Of a DNA stretch of 64,000 nucleotides, positions 41,311 through 52,134 are shown piece after piece; position 1 is the first letter of the stretch, and each line of letters starts with the position of its first letter. The stretch comes from Hygrophila difformis (taxonomy: Eukaryota; Streptophyta; Magnoliopsida; Lamiales; Acanthaceae). The translations under genes and the position numbers were made by a program. The stretch lies in contig JAOANR010000014.1 in the NCBI GenBank assembly GCA_030278955.1, positions 24,740,068 to 24,804,067 of the forward strand, read 5' to 3'. The notes below the pieces were generated by a model. It worked only from the letters and a program-made list of their open reading frames with translations. It ran no database searches and was not told where the DNA came from.

Positions 41311-42037
41311 GGTGTGAATGGTACCTGAAGGGATGTGCCTGGAGTATTGCGAATGGTGCCTGGAGTAATATGAGTGGTGATTGGGTGATACGAATGCTGC
41401 ATGGAGTGATATAATGATGCCTGGAGTAATACGAATGGTGCCTAGAGGAATACGAATGTTGTCTGTAAGGAGGTAAATGCGAAGAGCCGCCAAGAAAAAA
41501 AAATAAAAAATAAAATTTATTACAAAGTGGTGGCGGCCATGCAATTTAAATTGGCAAGCTTGATTTAAATTGCATGAATTGGCAAGTTAAAAATTGGCAA
41601 AGTGGTGGCGGCATGTTACAAATTGGTGGCGGCATGTTACAAAGTGATGGCGGCATGTTACAACATGCAAGTGGCGGCTGCCAAGTAATAAGAAAAAAAA
41701 AAAAAGAGGCCCATGAGCCGCCAGTTTTTCTTTTTATAAAAAAGAGGTGAATGTGGCGGCATGCAACAAGAAGTAGCTTGGAAACAATAGAGCCGCCAGC
41801 TTATTAAATAAAAAAAAGAAAAAAAAAGTCATGCAATTTGGAAACAAAATTGCCATGACTAGCCTAGCCACCATTCACATGTTATCATGTTAATGTGTGT
41901 ATATATATTTATTAATTAAAATAAAATCAAGAGTGATTTGTACGGTTTCTCAATTTCGAATGCCGAGAGCGGCATTAACAAAATATATGCGCATTTTCAG
42001 TCTCAATTCCATCGACCGAAAGCGCAAGGGGGGCATC
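41311..42037 (+). other. 3' non-coding region of the gag-only element
   Basis: First a run of degenerate units on TGGTGCCTGGAGTAATA (about 41310-41470), then GTGGCGGCATGTTACAAA units at 41600-41670 and further GCC-box-like AGCCGCC at 41485, 41716 and 41791, ending with the polypurine tract before 42038. No coding capacity. Confidence 0.8.
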
Positions 42038-42577
42038 TGTTATCACCCAAAAAATATATGACCAGTCCACATTGCTCCATAGGAATTATCGAGCAAAAAT
42101 AAAAAGGCGGATAAGGACTAGCGGCGGTTTCCCCGAGATTGAAGGTGGAGGAACGTGGCATCATAGAGAGTTTGACAGTCTGGCTTGAAGCATTAACCAC
42201 GCTAGCAAAAGAGGGGCGCCACCATCCGGATAAGATTGTGGTGATATTAAGACAGAGCGTCATTGGTGGGACGGTTCCTTGGAGCAGATTAGGGTAACGT
42301 CTGAATTAAGGCTGGAGAGATGACTCTTTATAAATACTAGTGGCAACATCCAAGAGAGGGGACCTCAACCTCTTCAAAGAGAAGCCACACTTTACATTTT
42401 TTTTCTTTTCTGCAATTTCCTTCCTGTACTTTCATTTTTGTTCTTCCATTCTGCAATTTCATTCCTTTACAGCTTTCTTTAAATTCATGTAATTCCTTTC
42501 CACAATTTTTTGCAAGTTTATTCAAAATTCTTCAATCAAAATAGAGGTTTCTCCCTCACAGAATTTCTTGGTTAACA
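42038..42577 (+). repeat. 3' LTR of the gag-only element
   Basis: Same length as the 5' LTR and, by eye, one substitution different. Followed directly by target duplication CAGAG. Confidence 0.95.
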
Positions 42578-42677
42578 CAGAGAGAGTATAGCTTTTACTT
42601 CTAAACATTTAGAGATATTAACTATTAAAAAAAATACATTGAACTCCATATTCAAGTCAAATTGCGATGTTTAATTT

Positions 42678-42845
42678 TTTTTTTTTGTTGAACAACCTAT
42701 ACAGGCTAGAAAATGGGAGGTGGGACTTGTCATACAAATTACAAAGGGGAATAAAAGGGAGGAATAGGGGGCCGGTGGGGACCGAACCTCCAACCTTCTG
42801 TTGGAAGTCGAGGGACTTTACCACTTGGTCTAAGTCCTCATCCCC
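42678..42845 (-). mobile_element. SINE, family 1 (copy 6)
   Basis: Full-length minus-strand copy: T-run tail at the left, B box GGTTCGGTCC (42779-42788) and A box region TTAGACCAAGTGG (about 42821-42833). A perfect 18-bp target duplication AATTGCGATGTTTAATTT brackets it (42660-42677 and 42846-42863). Confidence 0.93.
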
Positions 42846-42977
42846 AATTGCGATGTTTAATTTCGGAACTAACCACGAAAATGTCATTTATACGTTTTCT
42901 TTCTTTTATTTATTCCTTTTTTTTCCCTCTTTATTTCATGGGAGAGTTATTTTTAAATATCCGTATGATTAAGTTAT

Positions 42978-43236
42978 TACTTCCTCCGTTTAATTGCACC
43001 ATTTGTATAGTGTTTACTATTCATTAAGTAACTTTGATTAATTTTTTTGATATAGTTATACAAGATAAAATATAGCCAGGTGAGATCTCGTTGGATTCGT
43101 TTAATAACATAGTTTTAGAATATCAAATTTTTATAATTTTTATTTGTATACAATTTGAGTTATTATGATTTAAATACATGTATTGAATTGCGTGAAACGC
43201 AGAAATAGAGCAGTTATTAAAAAAACAGAAGTAGTA
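42978..43236. mobile_element. Stowaway-like MITE (copy 6)
   Basis: TACTTCCTCCGTTTAATTG and AACAGAAGTAGTA ends with TA edges; family interior (TTCATTAAGTAACTTTGATT, GAGATCTCGTTGGATTCG). Confidence 0.85.
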
Positions 43237-43447
43237 TGTATTAGTACTTGTATACTATATGTTCTATGTATTAATACCTACTGCACAAAAATGTTACAAT
43301 TCAGGACCCGGCAATTAAAAGGAACGCAAAATTTTAAAAAAACTTTGGAAATGACTATAATGCACATGTGATTGATTTGGCAGACGTGAATGATAAGATT
43401 TTTTTTTTGAGGGTAAAAATGATATATTTCATACAATCAGCAATCCA
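43237..43447. other. Non-coding spacer with a minus-strand retroposon-like tail
   Basis: A T-run with GAGGGTAAAAATGATAT at about 43401-43428 mirrors the CCCCTCAAAAAA tail of the retroposon at 43466-44225, suggesting a second truncated copy in opposite orientation. Confidence 0.4.
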
Positions 43448-43465
43448 AGATTTGTAGTACATCAG

Positions 43466-44225
43466 CAATCATACAATAATACAATCAGCAATCCAAGATT
43501 TCATACAATAATGCACATGTCTATAGGAATCGTGCTTCCTTTGCAACACATTTTTGGATTTATGCGATTGTTTATGGATGATTTTCTTAATTGCCCATGA
43601 GTCTCTCCCTTTTTCCTTTTTTCTTTTCATGGCCTGCCATTTCATTTTATTGTCCTTTTCTTTCGCCCTTTGGACTGGATGCACTGGTGATGATCTAGAA
43701 GTAGGGGAGATGTGTGTACCAAGCAAGTTTTGGAATGTCAGGTGGTTTGCACCAGTAAAGCGGACCAGTGGGCTCGGTGTGGAGCAAGTGGAGCGGACAG
43801 GATTGAAAGCTGGTTGTAGTTAGATTTGGTGTTAATACTTGAAAACAATGAACAGGTACAAGCTGTCTGGTCAATCCTGTTGAGTATGGTCGGATCTGAA
43901 GAGAATTGAGGTGCATAATATGAGGTAGAGCTTGTGAACTTAATGCAAGAGAGTTGCTGATTGATATGCACAGGAAGACTCTGCGCCGTATGTGGACGAT
44001 TGATGAAGATAATGATGTTCTGGTGATCAATAAAGGGCGGACAATGGGTTGGGGTGATAGATAGAAGTTCATATGTTGTGTGTGCTAATGCTATGATGAT
44101 TGTTGGCTAGTTGTTGATGCTGATGAAGTGAGATTTTATATCTGTATTGTGGATAATTTTTTTCTTGACCAGTTTTTGGTCAATATATTTATGGCAAGAA
44201 ATATTTTCCCCTCAAAAAAAAAAAA
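43466..44225 (+). mobile_element. Poly(A) retroposon of unknown source
   Basis: A 760-bp insertion ending in an A-run (about 44214-44225) between perfect 18-bp repeats AGATTTGTAGTACATCAG (43448-43465 and 44226-44243), hence LINE-mobilised. No known domain was recognised; the minus-strand frame 43695-44072 (125 codons) is unconvincing. The 5' end repeats flanking DNA (ACAATCAGCAATCCAAGATT occurs both in the flank and inside), as if the priming strand jumped. Could be a LINE 3' end or a copied host transcript. Confidence 0.75.
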
Positions 44226-44243
44226 AGATTTGTAGTACATCAG

Positions 44244-44820
44244 TTTCAATGAGAACTATACAACCACAACCACAATAGCAACAATAACAAAGAAAACAAG
44301 CTCCGACTCAGCACTTACAATCGGTCTTCCATGTTCGAACCATCCACTACCTTCCTGCACATCCTGCACATCTCCGTTTAAGATCCATCAGCCATAACAA
44401 TGAACACTTTTCTATTGGTAGCGTCAACACTCCATAGCATCAAGTATCCACTGGTAGCATCAGCAGCACTCCATAGCAACAAGTGGTATCAACATATCCT
44501 TCCTCTTGAGCAATATTTGGGGTTTTAGTATCCAAGCTAGCAAGATTTGGGGTTTCAGAATTATCTAACTCGCATCTACGTCGTCAGCTTGCTCTCAATC
44601 CGAGACCCATGATCCAACCTCTTTGAGTCTATTCAATTTCTTAATTTCTTTACTTTATTTTATTTTTTATTGTTTATTTGATATTTCTATTATATTTTTA
44701 TTTTAAATTATATTTTTGTATTTTGTAATCTTTTTATATTTTATTTCATTTAGTTTAATTTTATATATTTTTATGAGATAATAAGTAAATAGGCTATGAG
44801 GAGGAGGTCATTTGACTATT
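44244..44820. other. Non-coding spacer
   Basis: ACAACCACAACCACAATAGC-like low-complexity sequence, then strongly AT-rich DNA. No supported gene. Confidence 0.45.
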
Positions 44821-44903
44821 GGGCCACGATATTTTGATTTAGGAAAATGGGTAATTAGAAGGATTTCGGGCCCGATCAAATCCGATGCCTTATTTTTATG
44901 TAA

Positions 44904-45167
44904 TACTACCTCCGTCTCATTATAATTGTTACGGACCCACCTGACACGTATGCCAATGCACATTTTTAACGGTTAATAACTTAAATTGTGTACAATAAAG
45001 AATTATAAAAATGTGATATTCTAAAACTACAAGATTAAACGAATCTAACAAGATCTCAATTGACTATATTTTTTCTTACCTAACTATGACAAAAATTCGA
45101 ATCAAACTTAAACAGTGAATAGTGTCAAAAAATCAAACGTAACAATAAAAATGAGACGGAGGAAGTA
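44904..45167. mobile_element. Stowaway-like MITE (copy 7)
   Basis: TACTACCTCCGTCTCATTA and AATGAGACGGAGGAAGTA ends, TA edges, 264 bp; inverted relative to most copies (AACGAATCTAACAAGATCTC). Confidence 0.9.
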
Positions 45168-45269
45168 TACAATAGGGTAAAGATAATTAACATTTTGGGT
45201 AATGAGTGAATGTAGTAAACCCATACCCTACCTGACCCGTTTAGATCTTTATATAAGAAGATAGATATT

Positions 45270-45532
45270 ACTCCCTCCGTCCCACCACACTTGTTCTGTT
45301 TGACTTTTTTACACTGTTCATTGTTCAACTTTGACTCAATTTTATTGCAAGTATATATTTAAAGAAAAATAGTCGAGTTGGGTCTTGTTAGAATCGTATG
45401 ATCATGTAGTTTTATAATATATATTTTGCATAATTTTTCATTGTACATATTTTGAGATATTAACAGTTGAAAAAGTGCATTGGATTGTGTGCAAAAGTGA
45501 AACAAGACAAGTTAAATGGGACGGAGGGAGTA
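45270..45532. mobile_element. Stowaway-like MITE (copy 8)
   Basis: TACTCCCTCCGTCCCACC and GGGACGGAGGGAGTA ends, TA edges, 263 bp; interior closest to 6637-6896 (TCGAGTTGGGTCTTGTTAGA). Confidence 0.92.
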
Positions 45533-46034
45533 TTTAATATAGAGGGGTATTAGTATTTAAAATAAGAATAAATTATGAATTTATGTGATTAATTGTAATG
45601 AGTTTTAAATTTCAATTGATTTATTTATGTACGATGTGATATTTTTAAGTTTGAAATTATTAATTAATGATAGTGGTTTGAAATTTTAATATATTTATTT
45701 TTTATTGTGATGTGATGGGATAGGTTTGGCGATTAATATTTAACTATTTCTTTAAATGAAAATGAAACAAAAATGTTGGAATGAAAGAAAAAAAAAAGGA
45801 AAAGAAAAGTGGGACATATATAATTGCATGGAATGAGTATTATTTATTTAATTACATCAAACAAAAATAATTGAAAAATACTAAAATAGGCCACCAGAAT
45901 GAGTCATTTCCAATTTTAAGTTATCGCGTAAGTGCGTGCATATCACACGGCCCGAATTCCTGACAAATAGCCTAAATTCGGGCCCGAAATCCTTCTAGTG
46001 GTCCATTTGCTTAAATCAAAATATTGTGATCCAA

Positions 46035-46862
46035 AAGTGGAAGAACTTCCTTTTGTTGTGTTTGAACGTTCACTTGGTCTCAAAAATCTGTGCAACATCA
46101 GCAAGGGTTTAAGAATTCTGGAACACTTGTTTAAATTGGGATATTTTCAGCAAGCCCAATTCAAGTTTTCAACAAGTGGGTTTAGCAAAGAAAAATTGGA
46201 GGATTGGAAGTTATTTTACTGTACGGTTTCACTGATTTAAATCACGAGCAATTAAATTGTATGTTCCGAGTTCAAGTTCCGTCAGGGTTTATAACTGACA
46301 GTGGAATTCCTCGAACAACAAGTGCTTGTCACTTTGCTCAGCTGATTTATTTTACAAACCACTGAGTTGAAGCTCCGTCTGCAATGTCAGATAGTGGAGT
46401 TCCACAGCAGTAAGTAAGACCAGGTCATTCTTAGCCAACAGCTTTGACAACTTGGTTTTATTTATTTTTGGGTGTGTGTGTGTGTGAGGCATATATTGCG
46501 TTGATTTCCAATGTTTTATTTTGTGAGGCTTATCTTTACACTTTAAAATTACGCGGAATCGTATTTAATTGCTTGCAGGCTGATTAATAACGCAAACCAT
46601 AAATTGTGCATTGCAATATGATTTTTCATTGATAGAGTCGAACATTGCATTCTGATTTTTGCACTGTGCATCCCATATTTTTATTTCTCTTACCATCTGT
46701 TGTTGGCCGATACGATTGAACACCATTTGGCTTATTAGAACCAACTAGTTGAGAATCATGGCCTTCAGTGAGGGATACACCTGTGAGATCACTCTAAATA
46801 TTTCTGTAAATTTTCTAACTCTTTATACATACATCTAGTTTTCTTTCTCTTCTTGATCTATT
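46035..46862. other. Non-coding region upstream of the gag remnant
   Basis: Contains a (GT)n run at about 46471-46486 and the duplicated theme CAGTGGAATTCC / TAGTGGAGTTCCACAG. It may be leader or LTR of the element whose gag follows. No domain-bearing frame. Confidence 0.4.
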
Positions 46863-47864
46863 ATGGCAGGGAACACGGAGCCAACTATGAGGGAGATGAT
46901 GGATATGCTCCAAGCTTTGATTGCAGCTACAACTGACACCGCCAAGAGATCTGACTTAGATACTTTTAGGCGAAATGTAGATGACAGTCTAAATGCTGTA
47001 AATGAACGAGTGAACACCCTTGTAAATAATATAAATGATGTTTCTAGTCGAATCGCCATACAAGAGTAAGCATTGAACTTGACTCCCGGAAGCACGAGTG
47101 GGATCCATCAAACCGTAATGCATGAGGCACAAACAGCCATAAAGGAGCAATGATTGCACTTCGGGACATATGGCAGACATCATGGCCCACGAGGACCACG
47201 AGCACCGCCCCTACCACCATCTCGGCCGCGATTTCCAACAAATGCACAGTTCCAGGATCCACCACCACCTCCGGCACTAGCCGCAATTTCCGACAGACAA
47301 CCAGCTTACCCACCTGCCCGCCAAAGGCTTAATCTAGAAACAGTGCAAGGGGACCCACCCATGGTCAACATTGCTACTGAGGGCCAAATACCTGTCGAAC
47401 AGAATAGATTAGAAGCTGATCTTCGGGGGATCAAATTCACAATTCCGGCATTCAAAGGCACAAACGATCCGGAAGAATTCATTGATTGGAGATAGTCTAT
47501 CGAGCTTATCTATGATTGCCAACAATACAACGAATTCACAAAGATTCAACTTGCCGTTTGTGAATTCAAGGATTATGCTCTGACATGGTGGCAGAAGATG
47601 CTACAAGGCGCTCAGAGAGGCGATCACCCTCCTATTGCCACTTGGGCTGATCTCATGCGTGCAATGGAAACAAGGTTTGTTCCAAGTAGTTATTTCAATG
47701 ATTTGTACCTAAAAGTCAATTTTTGTGTGCAAGGCAATCGAACGGTGGATGAATACTACAAGGACCTGGAACGCCTTGAAGCTTTTGAGGCGAAACCTCG
47801 GTCAGTGCCCCCCGACAGCCTTTACACTATAATCTCTATAGGGCTGTTAAAAAAGCTTGCCTAG
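46863..47864 (+). pseudogene. Decayed Ty3-gypsy gag
   Basis: One continuous frame with three internal stops (TAA 47067, TGA 47151, TAG 47493). Start MAGNTEPTMREMMDMLQAL; then a Pro/Arg-rich segment; then the gag domain FTIPAFKGTNDPEEFIDW, CEFKDYALTWWQKM, WADLMRAMETRFVPSSYFND and RTVDEYYKDLERL. It ends at a TAG near 47862 and is cut off by the LTR starting at 47914, into which the Athila-like element inserted. Pol is not present in the window. Confidence 0.85.
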
Positions 47865-47913
47865 TTTCTCCTACCGAAAGCGCACGGTATCAAGCTGCAA
47901 TATTTATTTTAAT

Positions 47914-50900
47914 TGTCGGGATCGTTCAAAAGAGAGTTACACGATAGAAGTGTTTTAATAGAGTTATTAGCTTCAGAATCTGTCTCTACTCTTGATTTAA
48001 GAATGTTGTAATGATGATTACTAAAGAATACTACTGAAATGTAAATGCTTAAAGCTATAAATGCAGTAAAGAAAGCAATTAAAATGATGTAGAACATCAT
48101 GATCCTATTCATGTGTTTAAGGTGTTACAGACCAAATCAAATGAAATAGGCATATGGTGAGATTATCGTACTTCATTGGATAAAACATAATGAAGGTTCA
48201 TTGAGATAGAGAAATCATTTACACAATTTAATCAATTCTTCATGTCTTTAATCACTTCCCAAGACAGGTACTTATGATTCAGTGTCATGACATTCTAAGC
48301 TCTGAAATCATTGAATACTGTCATCACAGAATGATCTGTCAGACTCCTTCTGTGATAATAGCTTTCAGAATTGTCACTTAATCTTTTTCTTTCAGACTTA
48401 GATTAAGCCTTTGACAACTTGAGGTCACTTCTAAATCTTACTATATTCATCTGAACTTGAAGTTGTTCTTTTTATTACTCTGATCAAGCTGATCTTATGA
48501 TCCTGTATTGGATGTCCTCTACAACAAATGAAAAAGCTAATATTTAAATCTATCATCCAATGTCTTCATAAGACTTAGTTCTTCAGAGTAATTCCTGCAA
48601 GTATTCATAAGGAATAATAGTCTTGTAAGTATATCAAGATGAAATTGCTATTCAACTTCCTTGACTTATCCAGACTACTCAGATTCGTATAACTGATTTA
48701 GCTCAAGAAATCTCTGTAAACAGTTCCAAATATCCATGATTTGACTCAGGATTAGTAGACTGTAGTAGAAGTATTTAATCTCCTACTCATAGCTATAGTG
48801 ATAACTATTATACCATGAACCCCGGAAACTAATCTTCCTAATACTCTACTAATTTTTAGGACAAAAGATGGTTCTTGAAACATCTTTCCCTTTTAAACGA
48901 CAGGTACTAAATGCCCAACTGAAGAACAAGTTTGTTCTTTATCAGTCCTGAGTAAATAATGATTGAGTAAACCTATATAATCATCTCTCTCAGCGTACCA
49001 GTGTAAAATAGTAATACGTGTTGCACATATGAATTGTAATTTTGTAATCATGAAGTAAGATTACTCATCATGTACTGGGAAATATCCCAAAATATTATAT
49101 GTATATGTAGTATTATATGTATAAAGAGACGTTGAGGGTTCTGAATCCTCTTAATCAAAATGCAAGGGTACTTCCAAAATATACATTGGAAACTAGACAG
49201 AATTAGGAGATAGCTTTCCCAAGAAAAAGAATTTGAGAAATAACTCTGCAAAATAAGTGTCCAAAATGGCTCGCAGTAACTATTTTGGGTTTCAAACTAT
49301 GAACATTCCAATTTTCCGCGCGCTATGTCTGTACAGCGTGGAGGGAGCTAATATTCAAAGAATGTTCTCCAGATTTTGTTTATACAAAGAATTGAATGCC
49401 TCGCTATAGTTTCTGTAAGAATGCGGCGAGGTACTCAATTCCTACTTTTAGATAGTGGTTATATACATATAAGAAGTGAAAGTAATTGATTAATATCCTA
49501 TAAAATGGATATCAAGTCTATTGCTGTTATAGATTGATCCTCTCGCTTTGTCAGATTGACATCGCGTGAGTATTTGAATAGCCTTTGTCATAATAGATCT
49601 ATCTGGATATTTCCTCGCGTCATCTTTTAGGATGAAGCGAGGGAATATCCTTATTCGAAGTAAATGATCAGAATTTATAACTGTCATAACTACCTTCTGG
49701 AATTTCTGTTTAGAAAATTATGAACATAGAATCTTTCGCATCCAAGTTCATGAACTCAAAATTATTGATTCTCAAAGATTATCAAGCGATGATTAACACT
49801 GCATGGGTCTCCAGGAACCTTTTAGAGTTCTGAACATTAAACCTTATGATTCTCATCTATAAACATAACATTGACAGAAAATTGAGTAAATTCATAATTC
49901 TGCCAGATCATACCTAACTCGGTTACATCATCCAAATTTCTTACGTAATTGGAACGAACAATTTGCGCATTAAAGATGTGGAAGAGTTATGATCTTCGAA
50001 AATCGAATTCAAGATATGATGCAAAATTCAGGTTGAATGATGAAATTGAGGTTTATACTCTGCTGAAACAGAATTACGAAATGGAAATAGAAACCAGAAA
50101 GATAAGAAATTCACAATCTGATAACCGATCATTCTTCTTGTATCTCAAATAACAAAGAATTAAAAACGAATACACCTGGAAATCTGATTGCTATCAGAAT
50201 AATGCAAAGATGAGCGAGCGAGTCGGAGTTTAGATGATGATCGTCATGATGGATGAACAAGCGATCCGAAAGCAACTCTCCTCCCAGGGTATCCTCTAGC
50301 TAATCTAACAACTAATCTTAAAGAAATCTACTGCGAAATTGGAATTCAGATCTACGAAAACAAATTACAAATCTGAAGAACATCAAAGTAAATTGCAGAG
50401 AAAATTAAATCCTAACCTACCTACTAAGTTCTAAAAAGTGGACTGGAGAGTAAAGTCGAGCTATTCTCTTCAATCTCCCGCCTCTGCTGAGCTGATTCCC
50501 CAAGGGTCTTATTTATAGATGGGTGTTGTAACTGCTTCTGCCTTGGATGATAACCGCTCGCATCAGAATAGCTCTCCTCTCGCTTTGTCCAGTTCCTTCA
50601 AAGCGAGAGTCAGAAATGTAATCATCTTTCTTGATGAGGCGAGGTCTCACAGTTTCTCCAAAGAATTCTGCTTCTCGCCATAATGGATAAAACTTCTGTC
50701 TTGCACAGACTTCCTTTCCTCGCGATGTCAATCATCATCGCGTGGACTTCAGCATCCGCACATTTTCCTTAAATCTCTTCCTGATTTAGGAAACAAGCCC
50801 TCGCACCATTCCTTTTCTTTCCTCGCTATGTCCTTTCCACTTCCTGCTGTTTTCCAGCTTAACTTCCTTCTGCATGACAAAGCGTGGATCAGTTCAATAG

Positions 50901-51106
50901 AAACACTGCGTGCGAGACTTACAACGAAAACTCAGAATTTCAAGCCATTTTTCATGTATTTTCCAACTTCTTTGCAATCTTAATTCTTCTTCCATCTTTC
51001 CTAATCCTTTATGATCATTCATCAAAAATCAATGGAATTAAGAGCAAAAGATCATCATTAAGACACTAAATTGGACGCAAATGACAGTCACAAAAGGCTG
51101 TCATCA
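47914..51106 (-). repeat. Putative 3' LTR of the Athila-like element (about 3.2 kb)
   Basis: Plus-strand left end TGTCGGGATCGTTCAAAAG interrupts a gag remnant; in element orientation it closes ...GATCCCGACA. The other end is TGATGACAGCC (minus), preceded by GTGAGGATGG as purine tract. A minus-strand TATA (CTATAAATAAG, about 50509-50519) would give a U3 of about 0.6 kb. No ORF. At least four GC-ended inverted repeats (49541, 49613, 50578, 50718) stand out. The second LTR is not in the window, so the ends are inferred. Confidence 0.65.
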
Positions 51107-52134
51107 CCATCCTCACATTTAGAAACACTTGTCCTCAAGTGGTAAGAAACTTGTAAAGTTTCAAAGAATAAGTCCAATTAGTGGCTTCCAGGATTAAGAT
51201 GTTCATGTAAGACTCCACTGAATCACTACCTTCTCTTTTCCAACTATCCCAAGCTCAACTCTTTCAATTGATTGATGCTTCATACCTGACTTTGAATTCA
51301 CCAGATTTCATGGAAACATTAACAGAAGTGATTTGCATTTATGTAAATTATTGTTCTGCTCCTTAGTTAGTCAGATTTCTCTTCTCACGCTCAATCCTGT
51401 CCAACTCATGTGCATATCTTGTATTCTGAAATACACTCTCTCTTTTTTTTTATATCAAGGGGTGGCCTTCCGTGGCTTTCAATAGCTCGGTTTCACATTA
51501 TTAGGAGGAGTCGCATGACCTGACATTGCAGATGAAACTTCAACTCCCCTGCCCTTGATTCTGCTCTTTTAAAGTTTCTCAACTTATAAATCAGAGGGGC
51601 AGCTGTGCCAGCTACTTATATCCACATTATTTTACCACGTCTGTTTCTAAAATTTCCCTTGCTCTTTCTTTCTTTTTTTTTTTCAATATGCACACTCATC
51701 TTCCAAGAGAGACTAGGTTAGATCAATCCTCTTAACCTTGTGCAGTTATTATTTATGGTATGCAAATCACTAAGGTTAATATCATCACAAAACCTTCAAA
51801 TTACTTATCCAGTAATGACATCAATCGATCTCAGAGCTTACAGCTAAGAACAGTTTTCAAGAGCGGCTCATGCTTGCAGTGAAAATCTATAAAGTAGATG
51901 TCTCCACAGGAACCACTTTTTAAACTCATCTTCTATTCCTTTATCAGTTTATTAGCTTCCCTGAGTTTATTATTACTATCATTATTTTTTTAGCTTGAAA
52001 TTCAATACTATGACACAACTTCATATTAATTCTATCCTAAGTTATATCAGAACAAACGGAAACAGGAAAGAAATAAAGAAAAAGAGACTATACTTAAAAA
52101 GAAGAAGAAGGTTTCAGAGAACTCCCCTGTGATC
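51107..52134 (-). other. Non-coding region between accessory ORF and LTR
   Basis: 3' region of the element; contains pyrimidine runs but no coding frame with a recognisable domain. Confidence 0.55.

Larger units (their letters stand above)
38340..42577 (+). mobile_element. Young gag-only LTR retrotransposon (TR-GAG/LARD-like)
   Basis: Two 540-bp LTRs (38340-38879 and 42038-42577) that I find differing at one position (GGACTGGCGG against GGACTAGCGG). Perfect 5-bp target duplication CAGAG (38335-38339 and 42578-42582). Primer site TGGCACGCCCAGTGGGAC at 38883-38900; polypurine tract GCAAGGGGGGCATC before the 3' LTR. The 3.2-kb interior encodes one intact gag and no protease, RT, RNase H or integrase, so it depends on enzymes from a partner element. 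Gag-only elements of this kind are known in plants as TR-GAGs. Both LTRs keep a TATA (38631-38638; 42329-42336). Probably recently mobile. Confidence 0.93.
44821..46034. repeat. 1.2-kb unit bounded by imperfect inverted repeats
   Basis: The left arm (about 44821-44876) and right arm (about 45979-46034) are inverted copies over about 54 bp, sharing ATATTTTGATTTA, AAATGG and TAGAAGGATTTCGGGCCCGA. Two Stowaway-like MITEs lie between. It could be an old fold-back DNA transposon; no target duplication was identified. Confidence 0.65.

Noticed and set aside
40159..41544. Long minus-strand and short plus-strand frames across the GGCGG-rich region
   Set aside because: The skewed repeat removes stop codons in several frames; no domain or start context.
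43695..44072. 125-codon minus-strand frame in the retroposon
   Set aside because: Antisense to the insertion's poly(A) orientation and without a recognisable domain.
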